Source: Ruegeria lacuscaerulensis
GTDB taxonomy: Bacteria; Pseudomonadota; Alphaproteobacteria; Rhodobacterales; Rhodobacteraceae
Reading direction: 5' to 3'
DNA length: 64,000 nucleotides
Assembly: GCF_013034685.1 (NCBI RefSeq)
Contig: NZ_WQGO01000010.1
Coordinates: 36,168-100,167, forward strand
The notes below the pieces were generated by a model. It made no database searches. It saw only the letters and a program-made list of their open reading frames with translations, and was not told where the DNA came from. The translations under genes were made by a program, and so were the position numbers. Numbering within the stretch: the first letter of the stretch is position 1; every line of letters starts with the position of its first letter. Of the stretch, positions 26,155-33,605 are shown one piece after another.

Positions 26155-27054
26155 ATGAGACCGATATTCCGATTGGGCCTTGCTGCCGCCGTAGCGGCGT
26201 CAGCGGGACTTGTTGCTGTGATGGCTTGGCCGATTGGCCAGCCCTTACAAGCTCTCGACATTCAGGGTGACGTTAACCGCGGGGCGTATCTGGCAAGGGC
26301 AAGTGGTTGTATCGCTTGCCACACAGATTTTGCCAAAGGGGGCGCGGCCTTGGCCGGTGGGGTGGAGTTGGATACCCCGTTCGGCACGCTCTTTTCGCCG
26401 AACCTGACCACAGATCCCGATCACGGGATCGGTGATTGGACAATCGAGGAGTTCGCCCGCGCGGTGCGTCAAGGCGTATCACCCGGCGGACAACCCTATT
26501 ACCCGGCCTTTCCTTATCCATTCTATGCCAATTTCACGGATCAGGACATCGCCGATCTCTGGGCCGCATGGCAAACAGTTCCACCGGTAGCGGAACCGTC
26601 AAAAGAACAGGAAATGGCGTTCCCCTTCAATCAGAGATGGGGCCTGAAGCTGTGGCGCGCGGCTTTTCTGGAACCACCCCGCACTGATCCCGTGCCGGGC
26701 AATGACGAAGTGTGGAACCGGGGCCGGCTACTGGTCGAAGGTGCCACACATTGTGCGGCCTGCCACACCGGGAGGAACCTGGCTGGCGCAAGAAATTCGG
26801 ACACGGAACACTTCAAGGGAAGTGACTCTCTGCCGGGCGGTGACAAGGCACCGGCCATCGACTTTGAGACCCTGCAAAAGCGTGGTTGGACGGTAGATGA
26901 TTTGGCCTACGCGTTGCGCACCGGCGTCATGCCTGATGGCGATGTCTTCGGCGGCGCCATGGGAGAGGTCGTAAACTATGGCACCAGCTTTCTGACAGAC
27001 GAAGACCGGAAGGCAATGGCGACCTATCTGCTGGATGTGCACGACGGGGGGTAA
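26155..27054 (+). CDS. Periplasmic di-heme cytochrome c
   Basis: 299 residues. N-terminal membrane anchor or signal, first heme site CIACHTDF near residue 53 and second CAACHTGR near 203, each in its own cytochrome c domain. It resembles the di-heme electron-acceptor subunits of periplasmic dehydrogenases. No dehydrogenase catalytic subunit is adjacent; its electron donor may be the multicopper oxidase or another cytochrome in the run. Confidence 0.9.
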   Translation: MRPIFRLGLAAAVAASAGLVAVMAWPIGQPLQALDIQGDVNRGAYLARASGCIACHTDFAKGGAALAGGVELDTPFGTLFSPNLTTDPDHGIGDWTIEEFARAVRQGVSPGGQPYYPAFPYPFYANFTDQDIADLWAAWQTVPPVAEPSKEQEMAFPFNQRWGLKLWRAAFLEPPRTDPVPGNDEVWNRGRLLVEGATHCAACHTGRNLAGARNSDTEHFKGSDSLPGGDKAPAIDFETLQKRGWTVDDLAYALRTGVMPDGDVFGGAMGEVVNYGTSFLTDEDRKAMATYLLDVHDGG

Positions 27055-27093
27055 TCGAGTGAGAGATCAAATTTTCTTTGGAGGGAAGTCCTC

Positions 27094-28464
27094 ATGAAGC
27101 TCAATCGCAGGCAATTCGTTGCAGGCACGTCGGCACTAATCGCAGTGCCGACTATCGGGAGGGCGGCTACCGCCCCCCGAATAATCGAGGCGCGTTCAGG
27201 ATTGGCACGTGTTGCCCCCGACAGCTATCCTGAAACCGAGATATGGGGATATGATGGCGGTGTTCCGGGCCCCGAAATTCGTGCCCGGCAGGGCGAAACG
27301 GTTCGCCGGACACTCCTGAACTCACTGCCTCAGCCTACGGCAATCCATTGGCATGGACTGCGGGTTCCAAACAACATGGATGGGGTGCCGGGTCTTACAC
27401 AGGAGGCTGTACCAACAAGCGGCGAGTTTCAGTATGACTTGCCTCTGAAGGATGCAGGAACCTTCTGGTACCACTCTCATAACCAGTCAACGGAACAAGT
27501 GGCCAGGGGCCTTTACGGCGCGTTCATCGTCGACGAAATGGACCCGCCGGACACGGATCATGACATTACGATCCTGCTGGATGACTGGAGGTTGGGTCAG
27601 GACGCCCAAATCGTCGATGATTTCGGCGCGATGCATGACTGGACGCATGCAGGCCGAATGGGAAACTACGTTCACGCACACATATCGCCCATGACAGAAG
27701 TTCTGACAAACCAGCGTTTGCGACTTCGAATGGTCAACGTGGCAACTGATCGGATCATGTATGTCTCAGTAGGTGGCGCAAACGGGAAACTGGTCGCTTA
27801 TGATGGCATGCCTGTAAGGCAGCCAGAGGATTTTGAAACCCTTGTTTTTGGGCCTGCACAGCGAGCAGACTTAATTGTTGATGTCACAGCGGAATCGAAC
27901 GAAGCCGTTCAAATAACTCTTCACGAACGCGATGAATCGTTTGTCATTGCTGAAATCCCGGTTTCGGGAAGCGGTGCATCCGCAAACCGCGGTGCAATAG
28001 AAGCCCTGCCACCCAACCCTGTTTCCTTTCTCGAAGATGTTTCTGACGCTTTGACAATCCCATTAGTGATGGAAGGCGGGGCGATGGGCGGACTGCGTCA
28101 AGGCACTTTTAACGGCCAGGTCATGAGCACCAATGAATTGGTTCAGGAAGGGCAGATCTGGACATTCAACGGTGTCGCCGGGTTACCTGAAAACCCCCTT
28201 GCTGCCGTTTCGCGTGGCGACATAGTCCGGATTCAGATGCAGAACGACACCGTCTTTCCGCACGCTATGCACTTGCACGGGACGCACTTTCAGGAAGTTC
28301 TGCCAAACGGCAACCTAGGGCCGCTGCGGGACACAATCCTGGTTGACCGGATAGAAAAGCGGGAGATTGCGTTCGTTGCGGATAACCCGGGGGATTGGCT
28401 GTTTCATTGCCATATGCTGTCGCATCAGGCCGCTGGTATGAAGACCTGGCTGAGCGTGGCATGA
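27094..28464 (+). CDS. Multicopper oxidase (CueO/CopA-like), Tat-exported
   Basis: 456 residues. Tat signal NRRQFVAGTSALI. The four copper-binding motifs are seen: HWHGLRVP (near 86), WYHSHNQSTEQ (near 129), HAMHLHGTHF (near 390) and HCHMLSHQAAGM (near 436), so type 1, 2 and 3 coppers can form. Such enzymes oxidise periplasmic Cu(I) to less toxic Cu(II). GGAGG precedes the ATG, and the stop overlaps the next cytochrome. No long Met-rich substrate loop like that of E. coli CueO is evident. Confidence 0.92.
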   Translation: MKLNRRQFVAGTSALIAVPTIGRAATAPRIIEARSGLARVAPDSYPETEIWGYDGGVPGPEIRARQGETVRRTLLNSLPQPTAIHWHGLRVPNNMDGVPGLTQEAVPTSGEFQYDLPLKDAGTFWYHSHNQSTEQVARGLYGAFIVDEMDPPDTDHDITILLDDWRLGQDAQIVDDFGAMHDWTHAGRMGNYVHAHISPMTEVLTNQRLRLRMVNVATDRIMYVSVGGANGKLVAYDGMPVRQPEDFETLVFGPAQRADLIVDVTAESNEAVQITLHERDESFVIAEIPVSGSGASANRGAIEALPPNPVSFLEDVSDALTIPLVMEGGAMGGLRQGTFNGQVMSTNELVQEGQIWTFNGVAGLPENPLAAVSRGDIVRIQMQNDTVFPHAMHLHGTHFQEVLPNGNLGPLRDTILVDRIEKREIAFVADNPGDWLFHCHMLSHQAAGMKTWLSVA

Positions 28465-28937
28465 TGAACAAGAGTTCGGCGAAATGGGTGTCACTGGCTG
28501 CTGTAGTGATCATTGTCGCGGTCGCTGGCTGGGGCCTGAGTGGGCGTGCGCAGAACAGTGCATCAGCGGATTCGGCACGTGGTGCAGTTTTGTACGCCGA
28601 AAACTGCGCGTCATGCCACGGGGCAAATTTGGAGGGTCAGCAGGATTGGCAAACACCTGATCCGGATGGCGTCTTGCGGGCGCCCCCGCATGACCGAACC
28701 GGGCATACCTGGCATCACGGCGACAAGCTGTTGTTCGACTATACAAAGTTTGGCGGGGACCAAACTTTGAAACAGATGGGTGTCGCTGACGTCAAAAGCG
28801 GCATGCCAGGCTTCGGGGACACTCTGTCGGATCAGGATATCTGGGACATCCTCGCCTTCATCAAGGAGAGTTGGCCGGATCGGGAACGCAAGCTGCAAGA
28901 GCAACGCACCGAAGCAGAACAAACGGAAGGAAACTGA
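28461..28937 (+). CDS. Membrane-anchored mono-heme cytochrome c
   Basis: 158 residues. N-terminal membrane segment (about 8-28), heme site CASCHG near residue 52, and a candidate axial Met in SGMPGFG near 117. Starts inside the stop of the multicopper oxidase gene (ATGA), so the two are made together. That suggests electron exchange between the oxidase and this cytochrome (inference). Confidence 0.88.
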   Translation: MMNKSSAKWVSLAAVVIIVAVAGWGLSGRAQNSASADSARGAVLYAENCASCHGANLEGQQDWQTPDPDGVLRAPPHDRTGHTWHHGDKLLFDYTKFGGDQTLKQMGVADVKSGMPGFGDTLSDQDIWDILAFIKESWPDRERKLQEQRTEAEQTEGN

Positions 28938-28938
28938 T

Positions 28939-29667
28939 GTGAAACGAATACTTGCAGGCTTAGTCGCTATCGCCATGTCGATTGGCATTCCTATGGCACG
29001 CGCCGACGAGCTGTCTGACTCCGATGTAAAACGGCTGGCTCTCGAAGCCATTTTGGAAAACCCTGAGATCATCATGCAGGCGATTCAATTGCTTCAACAG
29101 CGCGAGGATCAGGCAAAAGCCGAAGCAATTGGAAGCGTCTTGGAAAATCAGCGTGAATTGCTGGAACAGGATCCGAATGCGCCTGTAATCGGAAACCCGG
29201 AAGGCGATGTAACCGTGGTCGAGTTTTTCGACTATAACTGCCCATATTGCAAACGCGCTGCCCCGGTCGTGAAGAACGTAATCGCGGGCGATTCCGATGT
29301 GCGAATTGTTTATCGAGAATGGCCCATACTTGGAGAAGGTTCCGACTTCGCGGCACGCGCTGCGCTGGCCTCACGAAACCAGGGAAAATACGAAGAATTT
29401 CATTGGGCGCTTATGGCTCTGAACGGTCGTGCCACTGAGGCCAGTGTACTGAAAGTTGTTCGGGAACTTGGCCTGGACGAGGATCAATTGCGCGCAGATA
29501 TGGAAGCGCCGGAAGTCGACGCGCATATTCAGATTTCCATGGAATTGGCCCGACAGCTTGGCTTCAGTGGCACTCCTTCGTTTGTGATTGGAGATGCGCT
29601 TGCCCCGGGTCTGATCACCGAAGATGAAATGACCCGGTTAATCGTGGCAGTCAGAGACGCAAGATAG
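28939..29667 (+). CDS. DsbA-family periplasmic oxidoreductase (ScsC/Com1-like)
   Basis: 242 residues from a GTG start at 28939, preceded by GGAAGG; no upstream ATG fits. Signal peptide ending MARADE, an N-terminal helical oligomerisation-type region (about 25-80, DVKRLALEAILENPEII), then a thioredoxin fold with CPYC near residue 102 and cis-Pro in GTPSFVIG near 215. This architecture matches ScsC-type copper-tolerance isomerases, and the ScsB-type reductase at 19671-21797 would be its electron donor. Confidence 0.9.
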   Translation: MKRILAGLVAIAMSIGIPMARADELSDSDVKRLALEAILENPEIIMQAIQLLQQREDQAKAEAIGSVLENQRELLEQDPNAPVIGNPEGDVTVVEFFDYNCPYCKRAAPVVKNVIAGDSDVRIVYREWPILGEGSDFAARAALASRNQGKYEEFHWALMALNGRATEASVLKVVRELGLDEDQLRADMEAPEVDAHIQISMELARQLGFSGTPSFVIGDALAPGLITEDEMTRLIVAVRDAR

Positions 29668-29704
29668 AACCAAGGGGGCGACAGCATGTGCGCTCCTAAG
29701 TTTA

Positions 29705-29902
29705 TCATGCGATCGTGGCTTCGTATCCCTCGGACTTCAGCGCTGCAAGGATATGATCAAGTGAATTGGTGCTTAAGACACGTACCCTGCGGTTTTCCAT
29801 GTCAAAGTCCAACTGTGCGGAGGAATCCACCGTGGCAACGGCTTTTTCGATAGCTGACTTGCAGTGCCCGCAGCTCATATCCGGGATATTTAGGGTCGTC
29901 AT
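29705..29902 (-). CDS. copZ: Copper chaperone, heavy-metal-associated domain (CopZ-like)
   Basis: 65 residues. A single HMA ferredoxin-fold domain with the Cu(I) site MSCGHC near residue 10. It would deliver cytoplasmic Cu(I) to CopA or CueR. The ATG at 29902 has GGAG upstream; the longer frame to 29950 runs into the promoter dyad and is rejected. Divergent from copA with back-to-back CueR-like sites. Confidence 0.9.
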   Translation of the reverse strand: MTTLNIPDMSCGHCKSAIEKAVATVDSSAQLDFDMENRRVRVLSTNSLDHILAALKSEGYEATIA

Positions 29903-29940
29903 GGATGTTTGCTCCTGTGTTCCGTCGTCCCGGCTAAAGT

Positions 29941-29961
29941 ATTCCAGCACAGGAAGGTCAA
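29941..29961 (-). promoter_or_regulatory. CueR-like promoter dyad F (for copZ)
   Basis: On the minus strand TTGACC is followed by TTCCTGTGCTGGAA, and a -10-like TTAGCC follows after 18 bases. Confidence 0.75.
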
Positions 29962-30014
29962 GTCGTGATTATTGGATCGTCAAAATTAGTGGCAAAGAAA
30001 GTCAGCCCCATCCC

Positions 30015-30045
30015 TTGACCTTCCACTTGCTGGAACCCTTATGTT
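30015..30045 (+). promoter_or_regulatory. CueR promoter dyad G (for copA-cueR), canonical
   Basis: TTGACC at 30015-30020, dyad TTCCACTTGCTGGAA, then TATGTT at 30040-30045: a 19-base spacer as in classical CueR promoters such as E. coli copA. Its dyad core is one base longer (11) than that of the other six sites (10). Confidence 0.85.
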
Positions 30046-30075
30046 TCCCGTCAGCAGAACATTGGTGGTGACAAT

Positions 30076-32586
30076 ATGACTGAAATTTCACATGCAAGGT
30101 TTCAAGTTCAGGGTATGAGCTGTGCGTCCTGCGTAGGGCGGGTTGAGCGCGCGTTGAAAGATGTGCCAGGGGTAGATGCCGCTTCGGTTAATCTCGCCAG
30201 CGAAAGCGTTCAGGTCGATTTCCGCGATCCAGCCGATAAAGCGGCCATTGCTGATGCGTTAAACAGCGCCGGATATCTGGCACGGACGGAAGAGGTAACG
30301 CTGGATATTCAGAACATGTCCTGCGCATCGTGCGTGGGGCGCGTTGAACGGGCATTGCAAGCAGATGATGGCGTCTTGTCCGCGTCGGTCAATCTGGCCA
30401 CCGAAAGTGCAACTGTACGTTATGCTGAGGGAGTCACAACACCCGAAGCCATCGCGGCGCTTGCGGCATCTGCTGGCTATCCGGCGAGCCTGCGATCCGC
30501 GACGCAGACCGAACCACAAGACCGCAAAGCCAAAGAGATTCGCCAATTGGCCCGGCGAACAAGCTTTGCCGCCTTGCTCGCTTTGCCGGTCTTTATCCTT
30601 GAAATGGGCTCGCATGTTATTCCGGGCATGCACCACCTGATAGCGAGCACGATCGGCATCCAGAACAGCTATTACCTGCAATTCCTTCTAACCACGATCG
30701 TTCTTTTTGGGCCAGGTTTGCAGTTCTATACTAAGGGATTCCCTTCCTTGTTCAAAGGCGCGCCGGACATGAATTCTCTGGTGGCTCTGGGCACTTCGGC
30801 GGCTTATGGGTTCTCGCTTGTTTCCACCTTTGCGCCGGGTGTTCTTCCCGCCGGAACCGCAAACGTCTACTACGAGGCCGCAGCGGTGATCGTGGTTCTC
30901 ATATTGCTGGGGAGGTTCCTCGAGGCGCGCGCCAAGGGGCGAACTGGTGAAGCGATCCGAAAACTGGTCGGTCTGCAGGCAAAAACAGCGCGCGTTGAGC
31001 GCGACGGATCGGTTGTCGAGCTACCGATCGAGCAGATCGTTGTAGGGGATATTGTGCACGTTCGACCGGGCGAAAAAATCGCGGTGGATGGTGCCGTAGT
31101 GACCGGCGCGTCATATGTCGATGAAAGCATGATCACCGGCGAGCCGGTTCCTGCCGAAAAGACCGAGGGCGCAACTGTGGTCGGCGGAACAGTTAATGGC
31201 GCGGGCGCATTGACGTACCGGGCTGAAAAGATCGGCGCAGACACTATGTTGGCCCAGATCATTCAAATGGTCGAACAAGCACAGGGTGCCAAGCTTCCGA
31301 TTCAAGGCTTGGTTGACCGCATCACGCTGTGGTTCGTGCCGGTAGTGATCGCTGTGGCCGTAATGACTGTGCTGGTTTGGATGTTGTTCGGACCCGATCC
31401 TGCGCTCAGCTTGGCGTTGGTAGCCGGGGTTGCGGTACTGATCATTGCTTGCCCCTGCGCCATGGGGTTGGCCACACCCACCTCAATCATGGTCGGCACC
31501 GGCCGCGCGGCCGAGATGGGTGTCCTGTTTCGAAAGGGCGACGCCTTGCAAATGCTGCAGGAAACCACCGTTGTTGCGGTGGACAAGACGGGGACCTTGA
31601 CCGAAGGGCGTCCGGAGCTGACCGACCTGATTGTGGCCGAAGGATTGGCCGAGGATGAGGTTCTGCGCCTTGTTGCTGCCGTTGAGGTCACATCCGAACA
31701 TCCGATCGCCACGGCCATCGTGCGCGCGGCTGAAACCCGTGGTCTGGAGCTTTCGAAGCCAGAAGACTTCACGTCGATCACCGGTTACGGGGTAAGCGCC
31801 TCAGTCGAAGGCCATACAATCCTGATCGGGGCCGACCGCCTGATGAGTCGCGAAGGGGTTGAAATGGGCGCGTTGTCTGATCGGGGCGCTGAACTCGCAA
31901 TCAACGGAAAGACTCCACTTTATGCCTCCGTAGACGGAGTTATCGCAGCCGTCATCGCCGTGGCGGACCCAATCAAGACCACCACGCCAGACGCAATTGA
32001 AGCTTTGCACGGACTGGGGCTGAAAGTAGCGATGATTACCGGCGACAATACCGCTACAGCCAAATCCATCGCGGCGCAGCTTGGCATCGATCATGTCGTG
32101 GCCGAGGTTCTGCCAGAGGGTAAAGTATCCGCGTTGCAAGATCTGCGCTCAAATGGCGGAAAACTGGCCTTTGTGGGTGATGGCATCAATGATGCCCCCG
32201 CTCTGGCGGCGGCTGACGTAGGAATTGCGATCGGGACAGGCACTGACATCGCCATCGAGGCGGCTGACGTCGTTCTGATGTCAGGCGACCTGACAGGCGT
32301 GGTCAACGCCTTCGATATTAGTCAGCGCACCATGCGTAACATCCGCCAAAACCTGTTCTGGGCTTTCAGCTACAACACGCTGCTCATACCGGTTGCAGCG
32401 GGGGTGCTCTATCCGTTTGGCGGCCCGTTGCTGTCGCCGGTTTTGGCTGCAGGTGCCATGGCGCTGTCCAGTGTATTTGTCCTGACCAACGCGCTGCGGT
32501 TGCGCTGGGTTAAGCCGATCAAAGTTGGGCGAGAACAGATCTCGCAGAATGAAGAGCAGGCGCTGCGATCAGCGCCTGCTGAATAG
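30076..32586 (+). CDS. copA: Cu(I)-exporting P1B-type ATPase CopA, two N-terminal HMA domains
   Basis: 836 residues; pumps cytoplasmic Cu(I) outward. Two HMA domains (GMSCASC near residue 14 and NMSCASC near 80), then the ATPase core: TGEPVP, membrane CPC ([11 protein letters not shown]), phosphorylation motif DKTGTLT, SEHPIA and [10 protein letters not shown]. The P1B-1 membrane signatures YN ([11 protein letters not shown]) and MxxSS ([11 protein letters not shown]) are present. Divergent from copZ and followed 15 bases later by cueR. Confidence 0.96.
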   Translation: MTEISHARFQVQGMSCASCVGRVERALKDVPGVDAASVNLASESVQVDFRDPADKAAIADALNSAGYLARTEEVTLDIQNMSCASCVGRVERALQADDGVLSASVNLATESATVRYAEGVTTPEAIAALAASAGYPASLRSATQTEPQDRKAKEIRQLARRTSFAALLALPVFILEMGSHVIPGMHHLIASTIGIQNSYYLQFLLTTIVLFGPGLQFYTKGFPSLFKGAPDMNSLVALGTSAAYGFSLVSTFAPGVLPAGTANVYYEAAAVIVVLILLGRFLEARAKGRTGEAIRKLVGLQAKTARVERDGSVVELPIEQIVVGDIVHVRPGEKIAVDGAVVTGASYVDESMITGEPVPAEKTEGATVVGGTVNGAGALTYRAEKIGADTMLAQIIQMVEQAQGAKLPIQGLVDRITLWFVPVVIAVAVMTVLVWMLFGPDPALSLALVAGVAVLIIACPCAMGLATPTSIMVGTGRAAEMGVLFRKGDALQMLQETTVVAVDKTGTLTEGRPELTDLIVAEGLAEDEVLRLVAAVEVTSEHPIATAIVRAAETRGLELSKPEDFTSITGYGVSASVEGHTILIGADRLMSREGVEMGALSDRGAELAINGKTPLYASVDGVIAAVIAVADPIKTTTPDAIEALHGLGLKVAMITGDNTATAKSIAAQLGIDHVVAEVLPEGKVSALQDLRSNGGKLAFVGDGINDAPALAAADVGIAIGTGTDIAIEAADVVLMSGDLTGVVNAFDISQRTMRNIRQNLFWAFSYNTLLIPVAAGVLYPFGGPLLSPVLAAGAMALSSVFVLTNALRLRWVKPIKVGREQISQNEEQALRSAPAE
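32555..32580 (+). promoter_or_regulatory. Strong hairpin at the copA 3' end, before cueR
   Basis: A perfect 11-bp stem with a CGAT loop inside the last codons of copA. No T run follows, so it is not a typical terminator; it may stabilise or process the copA-cueR mRNA and lower cueR expression. Confidence 0.45.
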
Positions 32587-32601
32587 AATAGGAGAACCGC
32601 T

Positions 32602-32988
32602 GTGAATATCGGAGATGTAGCAGAACGTTCGGGTCTGCCTGCCAAAACCATCCGTTATTACGAGGATATCGGATTCATCAAACCCAGGCGCAGTCTGAAC
32701 GGGTATCGACATTTCGACGAAAAGGAACTGCACAAACTGGCCTTCATCGGGCGGGCCCGCTCATTGGGCTTTACCATTGAGGATTGCCGTTCACTACTGG
32801 CGTTGTACGAGGACAAAGAACGCGCAAGCGCGGACGTGAAGGATATCGCCAAACAGAACCTAAAAGAAATAGATGCCAAGATCGCGGACCTGAAGGCCAT
32901 GCATGCTACACTGTCTCATTTAATCGATGAATGTGCCGGAGACCACCGTCCCGACTGCCCGATCCTGAAGAACCTCGGCCAAACTTAG
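32602..32988 (+). CDS. cueR: Copper-responsive MerR-family regulator CueR
   Basis: 128 residues from a GTG start with GGAG upstream. N-terminal MerR helix-turn-helix (IGDVAERSGLPAKTIRYYEDIG), a long dimerisation helix, and the Cu(I) site Cys111-x7-Cys119 (CAGDHRPDC). Ser76 stands where mercury MerRs carry a third Cys, as is typical for monovalent-metal sensors. It probably controls the TTGACC-type dyads listed in this window. Confidence 0.93.
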   Translation: MNIGDVAERSGLPAKTIRYYEDIGFIKPRRSLNGYRHFDEKELHKLAFIGRARSLGFTIEDCRSLLALYEDKERASADVKDIAKQNLKEIDAKIADLKAMHATLSHLIDECAGDHRPDCPILKNLGQT

Positions 32989-33137
32989 ATGCGCTCATCG
33001 TATGAACTGCCTCCTATTTTGGCAGTTTGTTACGTGTATTCGCGGGAATCCGCTTCATTTCGATACAGCGCACCAACTCACCTGTTTTTTCCTCCGACTG
33101 GCTTGAACACTCGTTACGTTCGTCCTAACTGCACGGG

Positions 33138-33530
33138 ATGAAGTGGAAGTTTTTCTCAGTGTTGCGAATGACGTTTCTGACATGCGTCTGCTTGGCGATG
33201 ACCTTCGTCGGCACTGTTGTGGTCGCGAGCAGTGACGTCAAAAACAGTAGCACCTCTGAGCCTCACGGCGTTTCAATGGCTGCAAAGTCATCAGACTTCA
33301 AACACGACCATAGCGGTTTGCATCCGACGACTGGCCAAATCCACACGGATAGCCACGTAAATCACAGCGGAGAATGTCATTCCGGTATCTGTTGTGTTGG
33401 CGAATATCCGACCCACGTAGGACTTGCGGTTTTGGCTGAAGCTTTTGGCCAGAAAAACCGTAACATGGATTCCGACATCCACAACTCTCAAGCGCCTCTG
33501 ACGCCCGATCGTCCTCCACAAATCTCCTAA
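33138..33530 (+). CDS. Small secreted His/Cys-rich protein heading the Cus unit
   Basis: 130 residues. N-terminal hydrophobic signal segment, then a His-rich stretch (KHDHSGLHPTTGQIHTD) and a cluster HSGECHSGICC near residue 80, ending in DRPPQIS. Resembles the proteins at 25194-25520 and 44386-44754. The gene stands 75 bases before cusB. Periplasmic copper binding is inferred. Confidence 0.65.
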   Translation: MKWKFFSVLRMTFLTCVCLAMTFVGTVVVASSDVKNSSTSEPHGVSMAAKSSDFKHDHSGLHPTTGQIHTDSHVNHSGECHSGICCVGEYPTHVGLAVLAEAFGQKNRNMDSDIHNSQAPLTPDRPPQIS

Positions 33531-33605
33531 CATCCACAGGCCCGTCAGCGCGGGTTTTCATGTTGTTTCGGTTCGAGCATGCACTGCGACCGTCAGGAGA
33601 TTATT

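Noticed and set aside
33100..33137. TTGAAC upstream of the Cus unit considered as a CueR site
   Set aside because: No TTCC/GGA dyad follows, unlike the seven accepted sites.
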